Virus record (IMG/VR): IMGVR_UViG_3300032282_004450
Span: 1-39,607 of that record
Source of the DNA: a virus
Direction: 5' to 3' (one strand)
DNA: 39,607 nt
Below, in pieces: positions 29,447 to 35,417 of the stretch. The notes under the pieces are model-generated. The model saw only the letters and a list, made by a program, of their open reading frames with translations, had not been told where the DNA came from and ran no database searches. How positions within the stretch are numbered: the stretch's first letter is position 1; the number at the start of each line of letters is the position of its first letter. Position numbers and translations under genes: made by a program.

Positions 29447-31378
29447 TTATGACCTCGTTAGACTTCCGTTTGAATAGCTTGATCTGTAATAATCTTTAGT
29501 AAACACTACACCAGAGATATTATCTCCAGATGAAATTACATCCTTTACCATATTTATTGAACTTTTAGCAACATCAAAATAAACATAAAGATCTTTAAGT
29601 CCGACAACATCATTAGATTCTGGATAAGCTTGAACTTCAATAATATCATTTTCTTTTTCAGTTGCTACAATTAAAATGTATTCTGGCGCACCTAAAATAA
29701 TTTCACCCTTTGTATAATCAATCGTACCTGCCGACTGAGTAACTACCTGCTTTTTACCATCAACAATTTTAATTAAGGAAATAATACCAGTTCCAGAATC
29801 ACTTAAAGTTCCATCTGCATTTTTATTTGGAATATCACTAATATAAATTGGATTACTTTCACCAGAAATGTAAAATCCAGTGGACTTTACATTACCACCT
29901 TCTGGATTGATATGGAATTTATTTCCAAAACAAAGTTCATATTGAACTTTCTTATTGATTTGTGCCTTTAGATCTCTTCTAATTCTTACTTTAGTAATGT
30001 TTGATGTTACTGCCTGGTCTGTATTATCAATAACTTGTTGTATTTTACTGTATTTGAATCTGCCACCAAATTTATTCAGATCAACTGAATTTGCATATGT
30101 GTTTAAGGAGGTTACAACACTTGTCTTTAAATCTTCCGAAGAAGAAACTTGTGAATAATTGAAATAGACTGATGAATCAATTTCAACATATAGAACTTTA
30201 AGATCTATAATTTTTTGATTTATTCCAGAAATACTGTACTGTTTTAATTTTGATAAGATCTGTGATTTATTGAAATCAGATACAAATGTACCGTTTTTTG
30301 GTTTAATACTAATTAAAACCGATCCATATTCAGGTGGATCTACTTCCTCTCCACCTACAACTGATATAGATTCTGCATCAGGATAGATCATTTGTATGAT
30401 CGCCTCATAATCTCTGGCAGTAACGGCACGATATTGAGACGAATACAAGCGAGGAGCAAAATACTTAATTGAGTTTATGGATTCAATATCTCCACCATTC
30501 TGAGAAGACTGTAGTGTATTGATATTAACCGTGCTGACTGGAATGATGACTTCTCCTGAAGACCCAGTGAAGTTGCCAGAAAATGCAAATGCAGTCGCAC
30601 CATTACCTTCTTTTCCAGACGTTGTAATATAGGTTACGGTAATAACTGCATTATTTTCAAGTTTTTTACCAATAATTCCATCACCAAAAAGTAATTCATA
30701 TTTTTCATCTTGAATTTCTTGAAGTAGATAAATGTTGGAATATTCATTTACTTCAGTAATATTGCCGACTGGAAAATATTCGATGCCTAAACCACTATCA
30801 CCAATACCCTTAACATAAACTTTAATCGTTGAGGTGTCTACGTATGGGTTTGGAATAATAAATTTTTGATTTAATGAACCATCAACTTTAAATTCTCTTT
30901 TTAAAAATGTCCCTTCATATACAGTTACTTCACTAAATGAAGCAACCTTGGTTAATGAATTAATGGTTGCAGTTAAATTTTCTGGTATTGAAAATGTATA
31001 AGAAGTATTATCTACGCTACCGACACAGACTAATCCAGACTTAAGTGTAATTGTAGGACTTATAACGGCAGAATCAACCGTTACATTGAAAGAAACCGTA
31101 GCCTTTGAACAAGTCCTAGAACGAGGAACGTAACCTATATTTCTTGCAAGCGAAACAACATTTTCTCTGACTGTTGCAGAATCTAAGAAAGATTCATTCA
31201 CAATCATGTTTGAGTTAAATGCCGTAATATATGTGTTATACGCTAACGTGTCAATTAAAACAGAAAAATTAGATCCTTCGAAATCAAAATCCGTAAAATT
31301 GGAATTTGCACGAAGATAATCTTTTATCGATGCTTTAATTTGATCAAAGTCTAAATTAGTAAATTTTGTGAAAGGCAT
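29447..31378 (-). CDS. 6: Baseplate wedge protein gp6 (J-like)
   Basis: The 643-aa product matches the cyanophage gp6 family: FTKFTNLDFDQIKASIKDYL at the start, then NTYITAFNSNMIVNESFLDS (about residues 53-72) and the region with VSLARNIGYVPRS, all seen across J-like baseplate proteins. Length is close to T4 gp6 (660 aa). gp6 dimers join neighbouring wedges into the baseplate ring. A segment YRAVTARDYEAIIQMIYPDA (about 317-336) is the conserved J-domain core. It lies one base after gp25 and one base before gp7, so gp25-gp6-gp7 is a tight operon. Confidence 0.95.
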   Translation of the reverse strand: MPFTKFTNLDFDQIKASIKDYLRANSNFTDFDFEGSNFSVLIDTLAYNTYITAFNSNMIVNESFLDSATVRENVVSLARNIGYVPRSRTCSKATVSFNVTVDSAVISPTITLKSGLVCVGSVDNTSYTFSIPENLTATINSLTKVASFSEVTVYEGTFLKREFKVDGSLNQKFIIPNPYVDTSTIKVYVKGIGDSGLGIEYFPVGNITEVNEYSNIYLLQEIQDEKYELLFGDGIIGKKLENNAVITVTYITTSGKEGNGATAFAFSGNFTGSSGEVIIPVSTVNINTLQSSQNGGDIESINSIKYFAPRLYSSQYRAVTARDYEAIIQMIYPDAESISVVGGEEVDPPEYGSVLISIKPKNGTFVSDFNKSQILSKLKQYSISGINQKIIDLKVLYVEIDSSVYFNYSQVSSSEDLKTSVVTSLNTYANSVDLNKFGGRFKYSKIQQVIDNTDQAVTSNITKVRIRRDLKAQINKKVQYELCFGNKFHINPEGGNVKSTGFYISGESNPIYISDIPNKNADGTLSDSGTGIISLIKIVDGKKQVVTQSAGTIDYTKGEIILGAPEYILIVATEKENDIIEVQAYPESNDVVGLKDLYVYFDVAKSSINMVKDVISSGDNISGVVFTKDYYRSSYSNGSLTRS

Positions 31379-31379
31379 T

Positions 31380-31781
31380 TTATCTGGTTGCCTCTATGAT
31401 AAATGAGAATTCTTGTGTTGGAAATTCTTGTCCGATAATATCAAATATAACTGTTACTTCAAAAGAATTGGTATCTGGTTGGGGTAATACAATAACCTGG
31501 GTATTTGCAACTCTTGGTTCAAAGTTTTCAATTACAGTTTGAACCTGTAATTGAACGTTTGCGGCAGTACCATAATCAACAAAGTCAAATAAACTAGAAC
31601 GAACCTGAGATCCAATGTCAGAATTAAAAAATCTCTCAGTAAGTTGAGTTTCTACCAGATTTCGAACTGATCTACGAATCGCATTTTCATTCTTAAGTAT
31701 TGGTAGATCCTTTGTCACTGGATGTGGTTCAAAGGATAAACTAATATCTTTAAATGATCTAGATATCCTTTGAACCGTCAT
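31380..31781 (-). CDS. 25: Baseplate wedge protein gp25
   Basis: The 133-aa product is the right length for gp25 (132 aa in T4) and carries the family marks: an N-terminal ISRSFKDISLSFEPHP, an RSVRNLVETQLTERFFNSDI helix (about 36-55) and the ENFEPRV segment holding the EPR motif that connects gp25-type proteins to gp6-type proteins in contractile systems. It is part of the inner baseplate and helps trigger sheath contraction. It begins a tight gp25-gp6-gp7 series and has a perfect T4-type late promoter upstream. No strong Shine-Dalgarno sequence is visible before its ATG. Confidence 0.95.
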   Translation of the reverse strand: MTVQRISRSFKDISLSFEPHPVTKDLPILKNENAIRRSVRNLVETQLTERFFNSDIGSQVRSSLFDFVDYGTAANVQLQVQTVIENFEPRVANTQVIVLPQPDTNSFEVTVIFDIIGQEFPTQEFSFIIEATR

Positions 31782-31806
31782 TGGAGGACAAAAAACTTCT
31801 TGACTT

Positions 31807-31814
31807 TATTTATA
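31807..31814 (-). promoter_or_regulatory. T4-type late promoter TATAAATA
   Basis: The minus strand reads TATAAATA about 25 bases before the gp25 ATG, just past the stop of the upstream 79-aa gene. The exact consensus and intergenic position suggest it drives gp25, gp6 and gp7. Confidence 0.7.
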
Positions 31815-31818
31815 GGTA

Positions 31819-32058
31819 TTACCACGAAGAACCGTAGTTTGGTTCCGTTCCATAGGACCAATCATCATAGTCCTCATCATTACGAATCTTTTCGTGTAGT
31901 TCATATTGCTTTTTAAAATCATGTTTTGGTGCAATATCGTGCATAATCTCTTGAATTACACGTTTTGGTGGATTTGAATCATAATCCGTAATGAGTTTTG
32001 TGGTTCCCCACATCTCTTTCATATAGTTAGAATCTCTATCGACTGGTAAATTAGACAT
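31819..32058 (-). CDS. Conserved small acidic protein upstream of gp25 (79 aa)
   Basis: The 79-aa product begins MSNLPVDRDSNYMKEMWGTT and ends DDWSYGTEPNYGSSW. The C-terminal third is rich in Asp, Glu, Tyr and Trp. I do not recognise a domain. A good ribosome binding site (AGGA) lies about seven bases before the ATG, better than most genes here. An imperfect inverted repeat (CTGTTTT then AAAACAG) lies just upstream, on the leader. The place between speD and gp25 is held by short hypothetical genes in cyanophages; gp53, the wedge protein of T4, is not obviously this protein. Confidence 0.72.
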   Translation of the reverse strand: MSNLPVDRDSNYMKEMWGTTKLITDYDSNPPKRVIQEIMHDIAPKHDFKKQYELHEKIRNDEDYDDWSYGTEPNYGSSW

Positions 32059-32067
32059 TTTATCTTC

Positions 32068-32088
32068 CTGTTTTAATGAATAAAACAG
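32068..32088. repeat. Inverted repeat in leader of 79-aa gene
   Basis: Seven-base arms CTGTTTT and AAAACAG flank a 7-base loop, about ten bases before the ATG of the 79-aa gene. On the minus strand it would form a weak hairpin just upstream of the Shine-Dalgarno. On the plus strand it is followed by a short T-run at 32092. No plus-strand gene ends there, so a terminator role is unlikely. Confidence 0.35.
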
Positions 32089-32127
32089 AACTTTTTTGGT
32101 AGGAGGTTGCTATCTCCTTAAATCTAT

Positions 32128-32454
32128 TTAACGATCTACTTCACGCAACGAATATGAGTCTGAATTGAGGTATTTAAGAATTTCTAGGGCGATCAAACGC
32201 GGATTTTTTTCACCACAAGTGTAAACATCGACTGCTAAACACCCATTTTCTGGCCAAGTATGGCAAGAAACGTGACTTTCTGCAAGTGCAACAACCACAG
32301 TACACCCTTGTGGATCAAAAGTATGAGAAAAAACGTTCAAAATCGTCATTTTTGCGCGTTCTGTGCCCCTAATCATGGCATCTTGAAGCGATTTTACATC
32401 ATTAATCGCTTCAAAATCAACATCATACACCTCTAGGAGCAGGTGTTTACCCAT
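32128..32454 (-). CDS. speD: S-adenosylmethionine decarboxylase proenzyme SpeD
   Basis: The product matches the short bacterial-type AdoMetDC, which decarboxylates S-adenosylmethionine to supply aminopropyl groups for spermidine. The self-cleavage site is intact: AESHVSCHTWPENGCLAVDV with the Glu-Ser pair where Ser becomes the pyruvoyl group, the downstream His of the CHTWPE segment and the Cys of VYTCG, equal to Ser63, His68 and Cys83 of the Thermotoga enzyme. I start at ATG 32454 (108 aa, MGKHLLLEVYD); an in-frame TTG at 32469 would add five residues. speD is a known auxiliary metabolic gene of cyanophages. A terminator lies upstream and a CTAAATA element could serve as its own promoter. 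Confidence 0.93.
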   Translation of the reverse strand: MGKHLLLEVYDVDFEAINDVKSLQDAMIRGTERAKMTILNVFSHTFDPQGCTVVVALAESHVSCHTWPENGCLAVDVYTCGEKNPRLIALEILKYLNSDSYSLREVDR

Positions 32455-32490
32455 TGAAATGTTTTTCAATTCAATTTTTATTAAAAAATT

Positions 32491-32497
32491 TATTTAG
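32491..32497 (-). promoter_or_regulatory. Possible late-type promoter CTAAATA before speD
   Basis: The minus strand reads CCTAAATAAA about 37 bases before the chosen speD ATG and just after a terminator. It resembles degenerate late motifs described for cyanophages. It sits in a very AT-rich leader, so chance is possible. Confidence 0.35.
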
Positions 32498-32501
32498 GGA
32501 C

Positions 32502-32528
32502 AAAAAAATCCCCCAAAAAGGGGGATTA
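32502..32528 (-). terminator. Rho-independent terminator after the 51-aa gene
   Basis: On the minus strand an 8-bp stem (AATCCCCC with GGGGGATT) and a 5-base loop are followed at once by a run of seven Ts. It lies four bases past the stop codon of the 51-aa gene and ends the operon that starts at 33,623. Confidence 0.85.
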
Positions 32529-32531
32529 GAC

Positions 32532-32687
32532 TCATTTTCCTTGTCCTCTATACTTTTTACGTGCTCCATTACGAGACGAAGCGGCGTATTTAGTTCCTCC
32601 ACCTTGTCCTTGACGAGACTTTTTGGGAGGACCTGGCATATAAGTCTTAGCTTTATAAGATCCAGTCGTTTTTGATTTTGCTGCCAT
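32532..32687 (-). CDS. Conserved 51-aa basic cyanophage protein
   Basis: The frame begins with ATG at 32687 and ends in TGA at 32532. The product, MAAKSKTTGSYKAKTYMPGP followed by a Gly/Gln/Lys/Arg-rich tail ending KKYRGQGK, is strongly basic and probably disordered. I recall near-identical small proteins in many cyanophage genomes, none with an assigned function; nucleic-acid binding is a reasonable guess from charge. It begins two bases after the 56-aa gene ends and is followed directly by a strong terminator, so it is the last gene of the operon. Confidence 0.8.
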   Translation of the reverse strand: MAAKSKTTGSYKAKTYMPGPPKKSRQGQGGGTKYAASSRNGARKKYRGQGK

Positions 32688-32689
32688 AA

Positions 32690-32860
32690 CTATTCTTCAA
32701 TCATTTCAGTGGTTAATTCTTGTGGATCTGGAGAACCTGTCTGATAATACTTAATCGCCAGGTCCTCCATAACATCAAAATATTCTTCTTCTGAGAGCGA
32801 TGAATAAATCTTACGCCCTTTACATAGGATATTATATTTTGTATGTGTTTTGTTAGACAT
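32690..32860 (-). CDS. Conserved 56-aa acidic cyanophage protein
   Basis: The frame begins with ATG at 32860 and ends in TAG at 32690. The product begins MSNKTHTKYNILCKGRKIYS and has the acidic helix LSEEEYFDVMEDLAIKYY (about residues 22-39). I recall cyanophage proteins of this size and pattern, without known function. It lies four bases after the glycosyltransferase-like gene and two before the 51-aa gene, in the same operon. Confidence 0.78.
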   Translation of the reverse strand: MSNKTHTKYNILCKGRKIYSSLSEEEYFDVMEDLAIKYYQTGSPDPQELTTEMIEE

Positions 32861-32864
32861 TCAA

Positions 32865-33623
32865 TCAGATAATTCTTGATTTCTCGTGACCGACTCTAAC
32901 ACGAGGATCGCACCAAATTTCAAATCCTGCTTCTTTTGCATCCAAACAGAATGATACATCCTCTCCACACATATCCTGAACTTCTCCAGATTCAAAAACT
33001 TGCATCTTAGGAGCGAACCAAGGATACTTCATTTCTGGATGCTCGAATACTCCGTTCTTGATCAGCAACCAACCAAATCCAGTATAATCAACTGTAAATG
33101 GTTTCTTACGCTTACTCATCGTTTCAAGAGTTTCGTGATTCATGACTCCACCATTATTACGGAAGTCATCTTCTTCTAGCCAGTGTGCAACAGATGTGGT
33201 CATTCCATCTTCTGTGCAGTACCAACCAGCGGCAATGTCCTGATCCATTAGAACCAGTTGGAAGAATTGCTGAGTATTGAAAACAATATCAGAATCGATC
33301 CATAGTTGCCAATCATAGTTCAGTTTGCCATCCCAAGGGAGTTGATCTGGTCCACGGAGAACGTTTGCTCCAAGACACTTACAACGGGCAAAGTTAACCA
33401 TTGATGAATAGTCTTGTGAAATTTGAATACTTGCACCAGATTGTACAAGATCAAAACACAACTGAACGAAGTTCTTTAGAAACGTATAAGAAACTCCACG
33501 TCCAGGAAGGCAAAACACAACGGATTTGCCTTGAATCATTTGTCGTGCCAAATCATAGTCCCACTCTTGGGTTGCGGACTTGGCAATTGGGGCTTTTGCT
33601 TTTACAGTAAATCCTTTAGCCAT
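32865..33623 (-). CDS. Putative GT-A glycosyltransferase-like protein
   Basis: The 252-aa product has the layout of a GT-A fold: a nucleotide-binding start (SVVFCLPGRGVSYTFLKNF, about 34-52), a segment with QDYSSMVNFARCKCLGANVL, then WQLWIDSDIVF (about 105-115) holding the Asp-Ser-Asp that would be the DxD metal/nucleotide-sugar site, and GEDVSFCLDAKEAGFEIWCD (about 219-238), like the acid-containing C-terminal part of these enzymes. Substrate is unknown; possible roles are glycosylation of phage DNA, virion proteins or host surface. It has its own strong host-type promoter and heads a three-gene operon. Similar genes near speD are common in cyanophages. Confidence 0.72.
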   Translation of the reverse strand: MAKGFTVKAKAPIAKSATQEWDYDLARQMIQGKSVVFCLPGRGVSYTFLKNFVQLCFDLVQSGASIQISQDYSSMVNFARCKCLGANVLRGPDQLPWDGKLNYDWQLWIDSDIVFNTQQFFQLVLMDQDIAAGWYCTEDGMTTSVAHWLEEDDFRNNGGVMNHETLETMSKRKKPFTVDYTGFGWLLIKNGVFEHPEMKYPWFAPKMQVFESGEVQDMCGEDVSFCLDAKEAGFEIWCDPRVRVGHEKSRII

Positions 33624-33645
33624 AATTGATTGTAATTACTTCAAT

Positions 33646-33674
33646 ATCATACACCATTATCTATAAGGTGTCAA
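33646..33674 (-). promoter_or_regulatory. Sigma-70 promoter TTGACA-17-TATGAT
   Basis: On the minus strand a perfect -35 box TTGACA (33674-33669) and a -10 box TATGAT (33651-33646) are separated by exactly 17 bases. The start site would be near 33639, giving a leader of about 16 bases before the glycosyltransferase-like ATG. The TGA stop of the upstream 67-aa gene lies inside the -35 box. The host RNA polymerase should recognise it. Confidence 0.85.
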
Positions 33675-33874
33675 TCATCCTTCTGTTCGGATAATATGAC
33701 TTCATTTCCGTCCAGGTGAAAATTGATCTCAGTATCTTCATACCAAGAAAGATCATTGACAATTTCTTCTGGAACAATCAAATAGTATTCTCCACTGATT
33801 GGATCGACTTGTAGGGGCTGTGAATTATCGCGGAAATTTTTTCTCATATCAACGTATATGAATTCTATTTTCAT
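33671..33874 (-). CDS. Small AbrB-like cyanophage protein (67 aa)
   Basis: The 67-aa product begins MKIEFIYVDMRKNFRDNSQP and continues DPISGEYYLIVPEEIVNDLS, with a swapped-hairpin-like pattern of strands and the ending INFHLDGNEVILSEQ. This layout (ISGEYYLIVPEEIVNDLSW then DTEINFHLDGNEVIL) recalls SpoVT/AbrB DNA-binding domains, which act as dimers. The match is by eye and moderate. I recall the same small protein in other cyanophages. Its stop overlaps the -35 box of the next promoter, and it is the last clearly AT-rich gene before the compositional step at about 34,005. Confidence 0.7.
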   Translation of the reverse strand: MKIEFIYVDMRKNFRDNSQPLQVDPISGEYYLIVPEEIVNDLSWYEDTEINFHLDGNEVILSEQKDD

Positions 33875-33895
33875 CCTTATATAGTGTTTTTAGTA

Positions 33896-33908
33896 TTTTA
33901 AACGACCC
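33896..33908. repeat. Direct repeat copy 1 near GC junction
   Basis: The plus strand reads TTTTAAACGACCC here and TTTTAAACGGCCC at 34002-34014, a 12 of 13 match. The second copy marks the point at which the sequence turns from AT-rich to GC-rich. Confidence 0.5.
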
Positions 33909-33990
33909 TGTGAGTATTTTTTATGGCGAAAAATTTTTTTATGATTGATGGAATAAAGAGCTCGGTTTCGTAACACTTTATAGCTTATGG

Positions 33991-34003
33991 GGACCCATGG
34001 GTT
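33991..34003. repeat. Palindrome ACCCATGGGT next to the GC junction
   Basis: A perfect 10-base palindrome (ACCCATGGGT, 33993-34002) lies in an intergenic stretch directly before the composition change. It could be a protein-binding site or a small hairpin; I recall similar CCCATGGGTCCCC-like text in cyanophage intergenic regions, but not well enough to name it. Confidence 0.35.
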
Positions 34004-34014
34004 TTAAACGGCCC
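34002..34014. repeat. Direct repeat copy 2 at GC junction
   Basis: The second copy of the 13-base repeat (12 of 13 identical to 33896-33908). Everything to its left is AT-rich phage sequence and everything to its right for about 4 kb is GC-rich. Confidence 0.5.
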
Positions 34015-34111
34015 GCCGCCCACGGGGACGCGGCGCGGCGCCAACTGCCAAACACGAACCCACGCATAAGGCACTGCCCCCCACCCCGAAGGGCAGAGGG
34101 CAGGGGGCGGG
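34010..34111. other. GC-rich intergenic stretch with hairpin
   Basis: No gene is supported here. It holds a short GC palindrome (GGCGCGGCGCC, 34042-34052 region) and a stronger hairpin at 34076-34108 with outer arms GCCCCC and GGGGGC, three bases past the stop of the 63-aa gene. The hairpin lacks a T-run on the minus strand, so it is a candidate terminator or transcript-end stabiliser only. Confidence 0.5.
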
Positions 34112-34303
34112 TCACCAGGTCGGCAGTGCCTCCTGGGCGGACTGGGCGTGAGTCTCTGAATACTGGGCGGCGATCACGGTAGCAGGCAGTCCCCAGTGAA
34201 TGTAGGCGGAGGGGCGGGAACCGTTGTTGATCTGATCAGCGCGGGAGATCCACTTGATTTGGCGGGTCACCAGGTCGGAGCACATTGCAAGAGGGAAACG
34301 CAT
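34112..34303 (-). CDS. Unrecognised 63-aa protein
   Basis: The frame begins with ATG at 34303 (MRFPLAMCSDLVTRQIKWIS) and ends in TGA at 34112. The central part includes RADQINNGSRPSAYIHWGL, and the rest is helical. I do not recognise a family. Its promoter-like element TGCTAGGAT lies about 22 bases before the start, in the same layout as the neighbouring cassettes, which is the main support that this is a real gene. It is the last gene of the GC-rich array before the junction. Confidence 0.6.
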   Translation of the reverse strand: MRFPLAMCSDLVTRQIKWISRADQINNGSRPSAYIHWGLPATVIAAQYSETHAQSAQEALPTW

Positions 34304-34325
34304 CGGGTCGGTTGCGAACGAATGA

Positions 34326-34334
34326 ATCCTAGCA
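34326..34334 (-). promoter_or_regulatory. Extended -10 promoter of the 63-aa gene
   Basis: The minus strand reads TGCTAGGAT, a TGN extension plus a weaker -10 hexamer (TAGGAT), about 22 bases before the ATG. It is the most divergent member of the array's promoter set and lacks the CTCAGTTCAA box. Confidence 0.5.
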
Positions 34335-34338
34335 CGAA

Positions 34339-34542
34339 TCAGGCGAAGCAGTGCAGATTGACCCAGCGACCCAGGGACAGATTCGAATCCAGGAGCAGCA
34401 GCAGAATCTCCAGGCGGGATGCTTCCAGGCGATACAGGCGGGCGGGGGTCTTATGGAAGCGGACCCGAACGCTGCCCGTGATGGGGTTGGCGATCAGGGT
34501 GTCGATCGCTTCGCTGTTGCTGGTGTTGATGGGGAATCGCAT
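34339..34542 (-). CDS. KTSC-like small protein (67 aa)
   Basis: I start at ATG 34542 (MRFPINTSNSEAIDTL) because the promoter lies directly upstream of it; upstream in-frame ATGs would lie beyond that promoter. The 67-aa product follows the KTSC pattern: SEAIDTL, then a strand pair around SVRVRFHKTPARLYRL, then a helix, and SLGRWVN near the end, like the S-x-G-x-x-x-N ending of KTSC domains. KTSC proteins are small, common in phages and bacteria, and of unclear function, with RNA binding sometimes suggested. The match is by eye. Composition and codon use fit the GC-rich cassette array. Confidence 0.65.
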   Translation of the reverse strand: MRFPINTSNSEAIDTLIANPITGSVRVRFHKTPARLYRLEASRLEILLLLLDSNLSLGRWVNLHCFA

Positions 34543-34558
34543 CGGTTCAGGTGGTTGG

Positions 34559-34580
34559 TTGAACTGAGAGAATTGTAGAG
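34559..34580 (-). promoter_or_regulatory. Array promoter of the KTSC-like gene
   Basis: The minus strand has TACAAT (34577-34572) followed by TCTCTCAGTTCAA, the common downstream box. The -10 is preceded by TC, not TG, so it is not extended. The ATG is 29 bases downstream. Confidence 0.7.
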
Positions 34581-34582
34581 GG

Positions 34583-34921
34583 TCAGGCGGCGGCGAAGCG
34601 GTCGGCATAGACAGATTCCAAACCGTATGCCTCCTCCTCCCGCTGGGCATCATCGGTGATACCCTCCAGCGATTGGCGGCAGTGGATCAGTTCGTGAATC
34701 AGGGTGACCACGTACTCAGAGCGGGGCAGGTCGCGCTCCACTTCCACCAGGAACTCCAGGTCGTCCTCCTGCTGCTGCCACCCTACCACACCCTCAGCGT
34801 TCAGGCGCTTATGATGAACCGTGATCGCCGCGGCCCCCAGCAGCGGTTCCTGGTCAAGCATAAAGCGGTAGATCTGCTGTGCCAGGCGGGGGCGTTGCTT
34901 CTGTCCTGAGGTGAGCAGCAT
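34583..34921 (-). CDS. Putative HExxH zinc metallopeptidase-like protein (112 aa)
   Basis: The 112-aa product carries TLIHELIHCRQS (HExxH at residues 76-80), the zinc and catalytic motif of many metallopeptidases, and a downstream EEEAYGLE (95-102) that could give the third metal ligand, as in gluzincins. The start, MLLTSGQKQRPRLAQQIYRF, lies about 21 bases after the promoter -10 element. The protein is small for a full peptidase but similar to minimal SprT- or ImmA-like domains. An anti-host or anti-repressor role in early infection is a hypothesis only. The preceding gene's TGA lies five bases from the promoter -10. Confidence 0.7.
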   Translation of the reverse strand: MLLTSGQKQRPRLAQQIYRFMLDQEPLLGAAAITVHHKRLNAEGVVGWQQQEDDLEFLVEVERDLPRSEYVVTLIHELIHCRQSLEGITDDAQREEEAYGLESVYADRFAAA

Positions 34922-34934
34922 CGGTCGGTTGCGG

Positions 34935-34951
34935 TTGAGAGTATTGTAGCA
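34935..34951 (-). promoter_or_regulatory. Array promoter of the metallopeptidase-like gene
   Basis: The minus strand reads TGCTACAATACTCTCAA: an extended -10 and the downstream CTCTCA box. The upstream gene's stop codon ends five bases before TACAAT. The leader to ATG is about 15 bases. Confidence 0.8.
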
Positions 34952-34953
34952 GA

Positions 34954-35151
34954 TCAGCGGCGGTTCTCAAACCCCCGTGCCATTCCCTGAAAAAAGGCGG
35001 CGATGATGCCCTGCCAAAAGGCGGGGTCCTTGACACAGGCGCCAATGGCATTCATCCAATCCTGGGCGGTAGCGTTGGCGATTGCCTCCCGCTCTGCAGG
35101 GGTCAGGTCATCCAGGAACTGCTGCAGGTCGTCGGTAGCGTTGCGGGTCAT
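34954..35151 (-). CDS. 65-aa protein of unknown function
   Basis: I start at ATG 35151 (MTRNATDDLQQFLDDLTPAE), which lies after the promoter; an upstream ATG at 35205 would sit before the promoter. The 65-aa product is helical and has LTPAEREAIANATAQDWMNA, a Cys, and KDPAFWQGIIAAFFQGMARG near the C-terminus, an amphipathic or possibly membrane-touching helix. It resembles small cyanophage proteins with a DDLTxxE...QDWxNAIGACxxDPxFW pattern that I recall without a function. Stop codon TGA is five bases before the next promoter -10. Confidence 0.7.
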   Translation of the reverse strand: MTRNATDDLQQFLDDLTPAEREAIANATAQDWMNAIGACVKDPAFWQGIIAAFFQGMARGFENRR

Positions 35152-35166
35152 GGGGTCCGTTGCGGA

Positions 35167-35182
35167 TGAGAGTATTGTAGCA
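35167..35182 (-). promoter_or_regulatory. Array promoter of the 65-aa gene
   Basis: The minus strand reads TGCTACAATACTCTCA, 22 bases before the chosen ATG at 35151. It settles the start choice, since the longer frame would start upstream of the promoter. Confidence 0.8.
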
Positions 35183-35201
35183 GATCGGCGGGGGATGCCC
35201 C

Positions 35202-35372
35202 TCACATCCCGTTGAGGAAGTCCGCCAGTGCCTCATCGTACTCTGCCTTGGTTTGGAAGGTCCGCCCGTAGATGGTGCGGGGGTACTCTGCCTTAGGGGC
35301 AGGGGTGCGGCAGTCCGCCTCATCGTATCCCATCTCCAGGAGGGTGGCAACGTAGGGGTTGGAGTGAGTCAT
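35202..35372 (-). CDS. 56-aa protein of unknown function
   Basis: The frame runs from ATG 35372 to TGA 35202. The product begins MTHSNPYVATLLEMGYDEAD and ends FQTKAEYDEALADFLNGM. It is acidic and helical, with aromatic residues in the first half. No family recognised. Support comes from the clear promoter upstream, codon use like its neighbours (C- or G-ending codons such as CTG, GCC, GAC), and clean placement between two other cassettes. A YGRTFQTKAEYDEALADF segment could be a short helical interaction module. Confidence 0.65.
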   Translation of the reverse strand: MTHSNPYVATLLEMGYDEADCRTPAPKAEYPRTIYGRTFQTKAEYDEALADFLNGM

Positions 35373-35380
35373 CAGTCGTT

Positions 35381-35410
35381 TCGTTTGGTATGAAACCAGT
35401 ATAAGGGGTC
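35381..35410 (-). promoter_or_regulatory. Array promoter, TATACT type (30-bp repeat copy 1)
   Basis: The minus strand has TTATACTGGTTTCATACC, with -10 TATACT (35403-35398) and no CTCAGTTC box. The whole 30-base block is identical to 36026-36055, which precedes another cassette. The ATG at 35372 is 25 bases downstream. Confidence 0.75.
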
Positions 35411-35417
35411 GGGGGGG

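Noticed and set aside
31819-32058. 79-aa gene as gp53
   Set aside because: The position is near gp25, but the length is well short of T4 gp53 (about 196 aa) and I see no matching sequence.
32068-32097. Plus-strand terminator-like inverted repeat with a T-run
   Set aside because: No gene on the plus strand ends there; the stem is AT-rich and weak. Kept only as an inverted repeat.
34543-34653. Upstream extension of the KTSC-like gene to 34653
   Set aside because: The extension lies across the promoter and inside the end of the metallopeptidase-like gene, and its translation is Pro/Arg-rich without pattern.
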